Source: Symbiodinium natans (taxonomy: Eukaryota > Sar > Dinophyceae > Suessiales > Symbiodiniaceae). From it: a stretch of DNA of 64,000 nucleotides. Location: contig CAJNDS010000315.1 of NCBI GenBank assembly GCA_905221605.1, forward strand, positions 104,540 to 168,539, given 5' to 3'. Positions within the stretch are counted from its first letter, which is position 1; each line of letters begins with the position of its first letter. A program made the translations under genes and the position numbers. The notes under the pieces were generated by a model, which was given only the letters and a program-made list of their open reading frames with translations, made no database searches and was not told the DNA's origin. Positions 12,409 through 22,268 of this stretch are shown in pieces.

Positions 12409-15400
12409 ATGAGCTCGACACCACTGAGACTGAAGTCCTTGCACTTCGCATCTGCACAAGACACGGTCGTGCAGCTGTCCGACAGCTTGCGCTGTGCCGG
12501 GGCTTTTGAGGGCCCTGAGGTGATTGAACACGACGGTGGACACTCGGTTCCACAACGCGCGGAGGATGTTCGTGGCCTCGCAGCGTTTCTGGAGGCCCGC
12601 TTGAAGGAGTCGCGCGAAAGGTTCGGCAGAGCCAGTGCCGCAGATATGGAAGATGAGCAGAGGGTAAATCAGGAGCAAAAAGATGAGGTGGAGGCTCTTT
12701 GTGCCATGTTCGGGGAGGACGAGATATGCTTGCTGAGGCCTGTGTGGCCGGTGCGTCTTGCCATTCGGCTCCAGAATGGGGACAGCTTTGCTGCCCTGAG
12801 ATTTCTCTTTCCTCCAGGCTACCCGCAACAGGCCTCGTGTCTCTGCGAGCTAGAAGCCCGTGACCTGGGATTGCAAGCGCACGCGCGGGAGCTTCTAGAC
12901 ACGCTGGAGGCATCGCGGGAGCCGCTGGGCTTTCCAAGCGTGATGGCCATGGTTCATGCAGCCCAAGAGTGGATTTCCGAGCACGAGGCGGAGGTGACTG
13001 GACGGACTGCAGACAACGCGAACAGCAAGAAAGCAGATGAGCAGGATGAGGCGGAGGACTTCGAAGATGGCTCTGACAAGTGGTGGCTGCGTGACGAGAC
13101 CGAGGTGGATGAAACTCTTCTGGCTGAGGCGGAGCAGAAAGCCGCCAGCTTGCTGCCTGATGGTGGCGAAGAGAAGTCCTGGGCGCGACAGTGCGGAGCT
13201 GGAAATTATGGTAAGGCCTGGGAATTTATCATTGGCCTGGTCGGAAAGCCCTCGGCTGGCAAATCAACATTGTTCAACGCCGCCACGCGCCCGGAAGGGG
13301 CAGGCAAGGAGGCAGCTATGGCTCCGCGTCTTGGTCACTTCCTTTTAAAACAGGTTTTAGGCGGTCCCAATGTATTGCAGCGAGGGACTTCATGCACCCA
13401 GGGCTTGGGATTCTCAGATTGAGGCATCCCTTCACCACCATCGACCCCAACATCGCCGCGGGCTGGTTCGCGGCCCCTTGCCCTTCTGTGGAACTGGGCT
13501 GCCAGGAGATTTGCGCATTCTGTCCCCGGAATCGCGCGGTAGGTTGTAGCCGGCCTTGGCTTGTGGGACCTTCTGTGCAGGACGAGTGTGAACCCGAATA
13601 TGGCAGAGCTGACAAGAGTCAGCGTCGCTTCCCTCTCTGGGTGAAGGATGTTGCTGGGCTTGTCCCAGGCGGCTTCCCATGCTTCTGATCTATTTGAATG
13701 TATTCCTCCAACAGTGTACTGCGGAGTCCTGTTCTTCTAGTCAATGTATTTTCAGATTGCCGACATTCTGGTGAAAGTTGTCTTTGGCGTAAAGCAAGGA
13801 TTTGGTGCGTTTTTCTGGGGTCCCGTTGTCTCCCTCATGTGGCCTCCGCCCCCGGTGGCTCGGTGGCTCGCATCCAGTGGGCTCAATCTGCAGGCTTCGT
13901 CTTTTGCTCAAGTCTCCTTTTTTGGGGGGGTTCTGTCGGGGTTTTGGAGGCTTGTCTTCCCTCATCTCCCTGCTAGTCTCCCCTCCTGTCTCCCTGCACA
14001 TCGCTGGGGTCTGCCAGGGCTTTTGCCGCCTGTTTCTCTGACATGCCTTCAGCTGTTTTGGGTCTTGGATCTGGGCAGGTGCCTACATGGGACGCGGACG
14101 CGGAAATGCCTTCTTGAACGACCTCTGTGACGCGGATAGCCTGATTCACGTCGTGGATGCAAGTGGTAGAAGTGACTCTGAAGGTGTTGATCAGGGCACT
14201 TCTGCGGAGTCTTGCCTGGACATGGCAAGGCAACCACTTTAGCTGGTCAAAGGTGTTACGGTGTTACGTTGTTACCTCTGATCAGCCCAGGGCAAGACTG
14301 CCGTGACGGATCCATTGGATGAAATTGGCTGGGTGCGCCGAGAAATCCACTTGTGGATATTTTGCAACTTGCCATCAGCTGCCGGAAGCCCCTGGCCTAG
14401 GTGTAGAGATGCTTGGACTAGGGCCTTCAGTGTGATTGAGGCAGCTTCAGGCTTCACTATCACAAGTCACAAGGGCTTGTATTGTTGAATGTGCTATTGA
14501 GGTTCTTGGAGTTGCAAGTGTCGGATTCAAGGCTTTGTGCTTGGGGGAGTTGCTGCTGCGCCTGGGCGCATTCTGCAGAAGCCTTTGGACTTAATACTTG
14601 AGGCAATGTGCGGGCCAAGTGGGATACAGTGCGAAGAAAGGCCAAGTTGGCCAAACTCAATTCCTCCTTGCGGGATCTCGCTGCGGAGCGGCTGTTTGCC
14701 TTGTTCACTGGCTGGAGCCTGAGCCAAAGCGTACACATATGTACACTTTGGACTTTGTATGGGCTGGGTCTGCCGTCCTGTTGGAGTTGCGGAGGCTATC
14801 GAGCTTCTCAGCAACTGGCTGCTCAAGTTTACGAAGCGACAGGGCACAGCTTGCCAACCTTAGCGGAGGACAAGCCATGGGTAGCGTGCAGGTTGCGAGC
14901 ACGCTGTTGTCCCTTCCCGTCATCTTCCGTCGCAGGACATCTTGAAATGGGGCGAGTTCGATCTCCACCTGCTTGTGGCCTGCTTCTTAAGAGTCCGCTT
15001 CCCCATTGTTGTGGCCTTGAACAAGGCAAGGATCGAACCGTGATGCAACCTAGACATGATCAGACATGCTTAAACTTAGTACATAGTACGTAATGCCTGC
15101 AGGCCGACACGCCGGAAGCAGCCGAGCACATCCCCCGCGTGCAGGAGCGATGCGAGGATATGCGAAGATTTCGCGGTCAACTGACGGAGCCCATTTGCTA
15201 GGGGGCCCCTCTTTGTTTTTGAGAGCTGTTCTTGCCCCACCCCAAAACTAACTCCCCCCCCCCCCCGGGAAAGTTTGCAGGCGGCCTTGGGAGGCTCCTG
15301 TGTGCCCGTGTCCGCTCGGAGTGAGCTGTGGCTCTGGCAGCAGAAGCGCAAAGGCACATGGATTTCATGGGCATGGGCAAGAAGCAGGTATCGGCAATTC

Positions 15401-16357
15401 ACAAGTCTGCAAAGCAAACAAACATGTTGCAGGCGTGCTGGCCTATGAGGACGGCGGAGGTTCTTCTTCCGTTTCGTTATTGAGCGCTACCGCCGAGGTT
15501 GAGGAGCAGGTTAAACTTTTGGGCCAAAAAGTACTGGATGTCTATGGCTCTACGGGTGTCCTGCAGGCAGGCGAAGCTGAAAACTGGAAGACACTTTTGC
15601 CGGGAGCGCAGCGCGAGTAAGACTGCAATGTGGAGGTGCTTTCTCAAGCAGTTTATCGCCGAAAGCCTATCTTCTGCTGCCCGGTGGTCGATTTTTCCAG
15701 CCTGGAAAGTGTGCCAAGGCAGGGTGCAGGCTGATCGGATTCTTTCTGCCAGTCTCAGCTGTTCGTTCTCAGCGTTGTTTGGTCCAAGGCCTGGTGGCTC
15801 CTCAACGGGCGGATACGCAGGAACCAAGCCGAAGCCACCAAAGCTCGTGACCATGCTGATGCTGCGGCCGCTCTCCACTGCAGAGGAGGTCAGGCTATGC
15901 TGGCTTACAGCTTGGCGCAGGGTGTTGTTGTAGCAACGGTATGCAGCGCTAACTTGGCACGTGGCTGCTTGTGGTAGGTCTATGCCGCACTGAAGAATGA
16001 GAGACCTGGCTGCAATTCGGGGCTGGGAAGCCACAAGCAGTGGTGACGGTGTGCATTCAGTGTGCATTCGGTGCGCATCGACTGCGGGGCCAAAGAGGCA
16101 AATGGTGCGAGGAGATCTTGTCCGAGCAGAGGTGCTTCAGATAGACGGGGGTGGACGCACCCAGGCCGAATCTCTCCATTTTCGATGCCTGAAATGTGCG
16201 GGCAGCTGTTGTGGACATTTGGCAGGTGCAAGTTCTTCGCCGCGACGACACTCTAAGGCCGAAGGCTCTCCCAACGGCCTGGGTCATCCGCGTTCTAACC
16301 AACAAGAAGGCGATTAGCACATGCGATGGGCATGTTGTAGTTGTGGCTATGTGCTAA
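12409..16357 (+). CDS. RWD domain fused to OBG-type GTPase (YchF/YLF2-like), about 13 exons
   Basis: The first exon (12409-13325) carries an RWD-like domain at residues about 80-195 ([25 protein letters not shown]), an acidic linker, then a G1 P-loop GKPSAGKS (residues 280-287). Later exons continue the G domain in order: HPFTTIDPN from 13424; [14 protein letters not shown] with G3 DVAG near 13640-13668; [15 protein letters not shown] and HVVDASG from 14079; [18 protein letters not shown] near 14310; [16 protein letters not shown] near 14608; [15 protein letters not shown] then NK|AD (G4) across the intron 15026-15102; PVSARSE near 15308; [13 protein letters not shown] near 15535; [11 protein letters not shown] near 16110; and TNKKAIST before the TAA at 16355-16357. 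This order matches the archaeal/eukaryotic YchF clade that includes yeast YLF2, proteins that bind ribosomes and hydrolyse ATP or GTP. Several introns start with GC. An upstream ATG at 12334 is possible. The RWD fusion is unusual. Confidence 0.8.
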
Positions 16358-16700
16358 TTGCAAACCGCTTCCTCAGAGCTTGGGCAGGTGAAATAAGGCT
16401 GGCGGCACAGACTAGCGGTACTTGGCGAAGCCACGCGAGTCGTCCGCTGATGGCAAAAAGAAGCAAGTGCTTGCGCTGCCAAGGCTGTCCTCAGATGTTT
16501 TTCCGAGTCATTGGCATGTCCACTTTTTGCAGCCGCTTTTTGTGACGGAGGGTAGCCCGGGCACCCCCAAATAGAGCAGTGTATCGGAATCTCGAAGATA
16601 GTCCTGCAGACACGATGTGGCGGTTCGGGCAAAGTGACCCCGTTCTGCCTCGAAAGCGCGCCTCATATTTTCAGAAGCTGGCAGAGATGGTCATTGCCCG
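16358..16700. other. Short intergenic spacer
   Basis: The 340 bases between the end of the GTPase gene and the possible PPR first exon hold nothing recognised. Confidence 0.5.
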
Positions 16701-16960
16701 ATGCTTTTGAGGCGTTTGTGGACCTCAAAGGGGCGTAGAAACCATCTCGGATGCCTTGAACACCGCACCACGAATGCCTTGTTGCCGTTGCTGCGCGGCC
16801 TCTGTACGTCCCGTACAGCTGCAGACCCAAGCCACAGCGTAGCGGAGCTGACAACGCTCAACCAGCTTGCGATCAAAGGGCAAGTTGCTGAGGCAGAAGA
16901 AGTGTTCCGACATCTGGAGGAAAGAAGCCACACATGGAAGCCTTCGAGGAGGAAAAGGGT
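16701..16960 (+). CDS. Candidate first exon of a PPR protein with mitochondrial presequence
   Basis: An ATG opens a frame starting MLLRRLWTSKGRRNHLGC, rich in Arg, Leu and Ser and without acidic residues, as in mitochondrial targeting peptides. At residues about 50-80 it reads TLNQLAIKGQVAEAEEVFRHLEE, which fits the two helices of a pentatricopeptide repeat. The next PPR helix is not found here: the sequence runs into GA-rich simple repeat at 16985. The next PPR motif on + is at about 32447. I infer this is the 5' exon of the gene at 32.4-35.5 kb, separated by about 15.5 kb of inserted sequence. It could instead be a stray PPR fragment. Confidence 0.45.
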
Positions 16961-16984
16961 TGGGAACGATTGAGACTCACCCTT

Positions 16985-17160
16985 AATGGCACGGAGAGAG
17001 AGTGCAGAGAGGGAGAGAGACAGGAAGGAAGGATGAGAGAGGAGAGAGAGCGAGAGAGAGAGGGGGAGAGGGGGAGAGGGGTTTAGGTGGAGAGGGAGAG
17101 AGGGAGAGTGAGAGAGAGTGAGAGAGAGTGAGAGAGAGAGGGGGAGAGGGGGGGAGAGTA
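16985..17160. repeat. GA-rich microsatellite, left edge of the 17-32 kb block
   Basis: Impure (GA)n/(GAGGG)n purine tract on +. A similar purine tract lies at 31998-32170, so the two bracket the whole block. Confidence 0.85.
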
Positions 17161-17342
17161 GTGGGGGGGTAGTTACACAGGGTACGATGTTGGGTGGTCC
17201 GGGGAAACTTTCATCGGGGCTGTATGTCTCACGCCGACTGGATCACGGACCGGGCGCGCCTCGTGCGCGGAGGGCGTGTTTGCCTGTCCTTCAAGCCCTG
17301 CAGAAGAAGAACAAGGGGGGGGAGAGGGAGAGAGGGAGAGAG

Positions 17343-17362
17343 GTAACCATTCTTGGCTCAAG
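17343..17362 (+). other. Degenerate dinoflagellate spliced-leader relic
   Basis: The 20 bases GTAACCATTCTTGGCTCAAG match the 3' part of the 22-nt dinoflagellate spliced leader with one substitution (G to A after GTA) and one inserted C. The relic lies 56 bases before the ATG at 17419, where a trans-spliced leader would sit on an mRNA. A genomic copy in this position implies the DNA came from a processed, trans-spliced transcript. Confidence 0.65.
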
Positions 17363-17418
17363 CACCTGGCCCAAGCAAAAGCACCAGCCCCCCCGTCTCC
17401 CGGCACCTTTGCAGCGCC

Positions 17419-17880
17419 ATGGCCCCGAAGGCTGCAAACCGGGTTAAGAAGGGAGGCGCCAAGCAGTCCGCGAAGGCGAAGGCGAAGAGCGTGCCGTGCG
17501 TAAACCACCACACATGCGGCAACTTCCGGAATTCCGACTCGAAGAAGACGGAACTCTGCCACACCTGCGGCATCGCCTTCGGTAAGGTCAGAAGGCAGCA
17601 CGCCCGGGCAGTGAAGGAGGAGGAGGTTGAGCGCCAGCCCCCGGCGGAAGAAGCGCCCCTGCCAGCCGGCCCTGTCACAGTCAAGGTTCGCCACCCGTTT
17701 GTCATCGTCTTCGTTGACATGCGGAAAGGCAGCTCTGACCACATCGTGGTCTCGAAGGAGCGCTTCAAGAAGCTCTACAGGGCATGTCAGAAGGAGGACC
17801 CGCCACTGCTGCGGCTCGGCGCAGCCGAACAGGCGCGGCAACGTGCCATAAAAATAGTAAATATAATATTACTGAGTTAA
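17419..17880 (+). CDS. Small basic protein with four-Cys zinc-ribbon-like motif, 3' end disrupted
   Basis: Starts at an ATG in a good context (GCGCCATGG), 56 bases after a spliced-leader relic. Residues 1-25 are Lys/Ala-rich (APKAANRVKKGGAKQSAKAK), like nucleic-acid-binding tails. Residues about 30-60 contain C-x5-C-x13-C-x2-C with CGNFRNSD and CHTCG, resembling a RanBP2-type or ribbon zinc finger. Residues about 95-125 form a hydrophobic strand and basic helix (HPFVIVFVDMRKG; SKERFKKLYRACQ). Codons are strongly GC-ending up to about 17848, where the frame enters AT-rich DNA and stops after about 10 odd residues. A GC-rich charged frame on the far side of that AT island (19177-19303) may be the displaced C-terminus. 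Family unknown. Confidence 0.5.
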   Translation: MAPKAANRVKKGGAKQSAKAKAKSVPCVNHHTCGNFRNSDSKKTELCHTCGIAFGKVRRQHARAVKEEEVERQPPAEEAPLPAGPVTVKVRHPFVIVFVDMRKGSSDHIVVSKERFKKLYRACQKEDPPLLRLGAAEQARQRAIKIVNIILLS

Positions 17881-18994
17881 ATTTCGTAAATAATAGAAGT
17901 GAAAGTAGAATATATCATAATATATTAGCAAAACTGTGTAACAATGATAATAAAAAAACAACAATTATAATAATAGTGCACAAAATCAATATGAATTTTT
18001 AATGTACCTAATATTACACGATATTTTTCTTCTATGTTCTCTTCACTATTACTATTATCATGATTTTCAGTATTATTATCATCATTTCTCATTTCTAATG
18101 CTTGCTTTGCTTGTTCTTTTCTTTACCTTTCAATTGTTCCACTCTTTCATTATCCCACAAATCCATTGGAATGATGGATATTGACATGTTTGACATTTTG
18201 TAAAGGCAGCAACATGGGTGTTAGACATAGGTTTTAAGCGTTCAATTGGAGTTAATCACTGGTATCAACGAGAGTAAGTATTGACGCATGTGATATTTGG
18301 CATAAAATTAAGTTGTCGTCACCCATAGTGATAATAATAGGATTGCTCACAGAAGCAATAATGACAGTAACAATAACAGGAATAATAATAGAAATAATAG
18401 CAATGGTATTGTTCCAATTAATCGTAATGAGACTAGTATTGATAATAGAAATGATAATGGCAGTAATATTGATAGTAATAATGGCAATAATGACACTAGT
18501 GAAAAGAATGACAAGAATGATTATAATAGATTTAATGATACAGTATCAGTAATAATGGCAAATACCAAAGCAGAAGACATTCCAAAATCGAGTAAATTCA
18601 TTGGTAAATATTTAAACATTAAGATAAAATGAAGAAGATATTGTGCAAAAACAAACTGATAAATTCAAGGGTAGCTTAGAATTTTGCTGTCTTCATGTTA
18701 TCTGGTGTCCATCAGACATTGCTATTTTTTTGTCAAGAAAAAGATATATATTGTTCATTTATTTCTTGAAGTCGCTGCCAATATCAACTCTTCATCAACA
18801 TCAATACACTATGCATCCAAAGACAACAACTGACAATGATATAAATATGCAGTGCATCACACAGGACTGAAAAAAATCTTGAAGGTATCAGAAACATCAA
18901 AATCAGACTTGATACCATCAAAATAGCAATGATCAACAGCAAAACGACTACTGTTATCAATCACATTGCTACCACTTTGATAATCTCTTCTTCG

Positions 18995-19025
<31 letters not shown>

Positions 19026-19165
19026 GTCTCTGTCGATCATACCTATCCTCAGGATTATTATTATTATTATTATTGTTATTGTTATTGTTATTGTTGTTAT
19101 TGTTATTGTACTTTTCATTGTCATAGCTGTAGCTTCTTCCATTCAATTGTGATTCCTTTCGATTG
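17850..19165. other. AT-rich island of about 1.3 kb inside GC-rich sequence
   Basis: Composition drops abruptly to mostly A and T at about 17850 and recovers at about 19165. It contains AAT/ATT-rich sequence, an Asn-rich open frame (18312-18632), a (TC)n tract near 18993-19020 and (ATT)n/(TTG)n near 19056-19110. The neighbouring GC-rich frames sit in the same phase on both sides (codon starts at 17419 and 19177 are equal modulo 3). It looks like an insertion; an intron is less likely given the composition. The source is unknown. Confidence 0.7.
18312..18632 (+). CDS. Asn-rich open frame within the AT island
   Basis: A stop-free run of 106 codons between TAA (18309) and TGA (18630), without an initiator ATG at its 5' end. 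The first half is rich in Asn with Ser, Arg and Asp (SNNDSNNNRNNNRNNSNG). The second half is more varied (DTVSVIMANTKAEDIPKSS) and ends in Lys/Ile. Asn-rich proteins are typical of very AT-rich genomes such as Plasmodium or Dictyostelium. The run could also arise simply from AAT triplet expansion, which leaves this frame free of stops. Function unknown; I treat it as a possible fragment only. Confidence 0.25.
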   Translation, partial: VVVTHSDNNRIAHRSNNDSNNNRNNNRNNSNGIVPINRNETSIDNRNDNGSNIDSNNGNNDTSEKNDKNDYNRFNDTVSVIMANTKAEDIPKSSKFIGKYLNIKIK

Positions 19166-19176
19166 TTACTATTGGA

Positions 19177-19303
19177 AGCAAGGACTTGTCGCCTGAAGGC
19201 AAGAACCAGGAGGAAGCGGTGCCGGCGGACGCGGTTCAGCACGACGAGGAGGCAGACAGTGACGAGCCCAAGCCGGAGGTAGTGATAGCGGCGAAGTGGT
19301 AAC
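19177..19303 (+). pseudogene. Possible displaced C-terminus of the 17419 protein
   Basis: GC-rich frame of 41 codons, acidic and Ala/Pro/Glu-rich (EGKNQEEAVPADAVQHDEEA), ending in TAA. It resumes exactly where the AT island ends and matches the style of the 17419 frame. Beyond the TAA the same frame stays open for a further 140 codons to a TGA near 19723, but that extension is Pro/His/Arg-rich low complexity. Confidence 0.3.
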
Positions 19304-20100
19304 CACCTCGCTCTGCAACACAACCACGAAAGCCCCCGGCCGCCGCACACCGGAGAAGCCAGCAAGCTTTTGAGTCACAGCAGAACTCAGACCCAGCCAA
19401 AGCAGGCCCCATACGAACGCAACCGACCAGCAGACCAAAGCAACCACAACAACATTGCCGCAGCGAGGGCATTCTGGCGCAGCTAGTCCCCAAGACGAAG
19501 CAGCCCGCCCAGGCGCTGAACTCCCTCGACGAGTGGCTGAAAATACAATGCGGAGCACCGGGGGCGCACCACAAGCACAGGGCAAGAGGAGGAAGAAGGG
19601 GGGCTCACACCGGACACAATCCCATGGAACCCTCGCCCTCACTCATCCCCACAGCAATCCGGCGCGGCCAACACCCCTCGCCACGCACCCCATCACACAC
19701 ACGCACCACAATCACCAGCCGATGAGGGAGCCCACAGAGGAATTCTCTTCGTCAGACGGGAGTGATGACCAGCGGATGGATCAAAACTGGGGGCTACGTC
19801 GACCAGGCCATCCACTGCAAGACGTGGACTCACGACGCAGACGTACTCATGAGGGTATATTGATTTGTGACTGATTTGCCTCCACACCTACACGCAACCG
19901 CGCCAAAGAGGGATGAGAGAGAGGCATGAATCTCTGGGAGCATAGAGGGGGAGGACTGTCATCACTGTGTTCTTATGCGTTAGCCCCGACATCGCCCCAT
20001 TTTGAGACCAGTATTTTGGCCGCGAAGACTGCGGCCCATACCACCGACTGACTCTTTGGACTTGCGCGCCCCTTGGGGCAGCCGGGGGGTCTAAGCGCGC

Positions 20101-20101
<1 letters not shown>
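19304..20101. other. No supported gene
   Basis: CA-rich low-complexity sequence with long but compositionally biased frames. It is likely untranslated or non-coding sequence between the two spliced-leader-tagged units. Confidence 0.4.

Positions 20102-20169
<68 letters not shown>
20102..20169. repeat. (GA)n microsatellite, about 34 copies
   Basis: A pure AG/GA dinucleotide run of 68 bases directly abuts the spliced-leader relic at 20171. Confidence 0.95.
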
Positions 20170-20170
<1 letters not shown>

Positions 20171-20186
20171 GCCATTTTGGCTCAAG
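20171..20186 (+). other. Dinoflagellate spliced-leader relic, 16 of 22 nt intact
   Basis: GCCATTTTGGCTCAAG is identical to the last 16 bases of the dinoflagellate spliced leader. Upstream of it is a (GA)n run, so the leader's first six bases are missing. It is followed by CACC, as is the copy at 17343-17362, and precedes the ATG at 20234 by 47 bases. Such genomic copies are known from retroposed dinoflagellate mRNAs. It is not an SL RNA gene, because no donor GT follows the leader. Confidence 0.85.
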
Positions 20187-20233
20187 CACCTTTTGCTGAA
20201 GTTTGCCCTTTTGATTACGCGCCGTTCGCTGCA

Positions 20234-22268
20234 ATGGGAAGCATCCCATCGCTACCTGAGGCCTCAGAGGACACAATTGTGGACGAGCAGACGGCCACAG
20301 ACGGACACATCACCGCGAGTCAAAACCTTGAAGACTATGCGCAGGCGTTCCAGGCTGCTTGTGCTAGCCAGAAAACCCTGGCAGTCAAGTTGCTGTACTG
20401 CGACGGCAAGCGCGAGCCCCAGGCTCCGCACCTACTCACTGCAGATGACGTGAACGCAATGATGAGAATGAAATTCACCGGGGCCGCGTTCAAGCACAAT
20501 TTGAAGAAAGCACGCGACCACATTAGCCGCGATGCCTCCATTGCGAAAGCCGCAGCAGTTGCGTTCACACTCGCTGCTGAGCTCGGCTACGCAAACAACC
20601 CGTTGATCATCGACCGATCCAACGTCAATTCGGACGCGCACTCAGGGGTGCGCAACGATACTGCACTCAGCCGGCTGGCTGTGGCGCAGTCGCTCACAGA
20701 GGATGTCGTGAATCTTGGCCTCGTGATGCTTAGTCGGCTCACGACGTTGGCCTACTGCCGGAAGCATGCCCTCGGCGGTATGGCCATGCCAAAAGGCCAG
20801 CCCTTTACTGGCGGTAGACAAAACAGTCAGCCGTGCCGCCAGCCTCTTTGGTATTGATATCAGTGGATCTGAAGGGAGGCAAAAGTTCTACTCCGTTGCC
20901 AAGGTCTTGATTGCGCCCTACGCGTTCAAAGTCCTGGCACACATTGACTCCAACAATGGCCAGAAACGTTCGCAAATTGCTGTCATCCCCTACACGGCAG
21001 ACAAGGGCATGGATATGGCTGCGTGGGCAGTCCTCCCATGCGCCCTCGAGGAGCCGCCCAGGTTCCAGGGCGGACCATCCGAACTACGTGGGGTGACACG
21101 CACTGTCGAACGCGTGGTTGAAATGGATGCGCTAGGCATCCTCGCGCTCGGCAACACAGAAGTTCAGGCTCGCTTGTTCCTGCAACTCTTGAAGGGTTCT
21201 CTACCAATCTTGCACTTGGTCCACCCCTTTACGTCGGCACTTCTACGTCGCAGCATGGCAGGTGGCAGCATGTCTACGCTGTTGACTGCGTCCGGACTCG
21301 AGTCCTTGCGAAAGGCGGCTGCCCCCTTGGCCGCCTTATATTATGGGATCTACAGCAGTGAGACGGGGGCTCGTGTCGGCCCCGCCGATGCGAAAGCCGC
21401 CAAGCCCCATCCCGCATGGAGTGACCTTGGCAAACGCTTGGCTGCACATGTGTCGCTTGCCAAAGTCGATGAGGACACGATAAAGAAAGTCCTTGCTGCC
21501 ACGGGAGGATCAATCGACAAGACAGCGACACCTCTCCAGATAAGAGCAAAGCGGGAAGCTGTGCCCAAAGAAATGCGGAGCCTCGCCGCTCCAGACATCA
21601 ATGAGACGGACATCATCAGCGACATCTCGCTGGCTGACGACGCAACGAAGGAGATTGCAGTCCCAGATGCTGCCGCAGCAAAAAGCCGTGTGAAACGTTT
21701 TGATCTGAGCAAGGTCATGCCGACCAAGCAGCAGGGCATGCTGGGAATGGTGGGCGGTGCCCTTGGACTGGGGAAGAAGACAGTGGATGTCAGTGACGAC
21801 GAGATCATGGAGATGATCACTGGCTCCTTTGCCGCAGTGCAAGGTGCCCAGGCCATGCTGGATTCGGGTGACCTTGAATACATGGAGCTGGCGGACTCAT
21901 TCTTCGCTGGCGCGAAGGCTTCATTCACAAGCGGGGTGGAAGAAGCTGCACTTCCTGAGTTCAAGAAGGTGGTGATCGACTCGTTTGTGAGCGCGGTGCA
22001 GTCAACGCACGCAAAGCACGAGGCACGTGAGAAGCTGCGAGAAGAGCGTGCACGTGCTGAGGAGGATGCACGGAAGGCAGCTGCTGAAGCTGCTGCAGAG
22101 CAGGCCAAACGCGGTGCTGCCATCATCGCACAGTGGCGTGCATTGCCGCCTGAGTCGCGCGCAGGAGATGCGCTGACGGAGCGTCTCACAGCTGCCTCGC
22201 TCACACTCACAGATGTGCAGCAGGAGCTCAACGATGATGAGGTGGAGACCCTCGGGATTGATCAGTAA
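20234..22268 (+). pseudogene. Retroposed gene of about 680 codons with a single frameshift, family not recognised
   Basis: Starts at ATG 20234, 47 bases after a spliced-leader relic, and has no introns. Residues 1-187 are read in one frame. At the A-run 20791-20794 the coding character moves one base downstream and continues in the new frame to TAA 22266-22268. One extra A would explain this. The protein is largely helical and Ala-rich, with hydrophobic segments (VLIAPYAFKVLAHI; RLFLQLLKGSLPILHL) but no clear membrane domain. Near the C-terminus is a charged helix (KHEAREKLREERARAEEDAR) followed by an acidic end. I recognise no family. The compact alpha-helical layout with a charged tail recalls viral nucleocapsid proteins, but that is only an impression. 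It could be an intact gene with an assembly error. Confidence 0.55.

Noticed and set aside
20101-20190. SL RNA gene at 20171
   Set aside because: The leader is not followed by a splice donor and its first six bases are missing, so it is a relic and not a leader gene.
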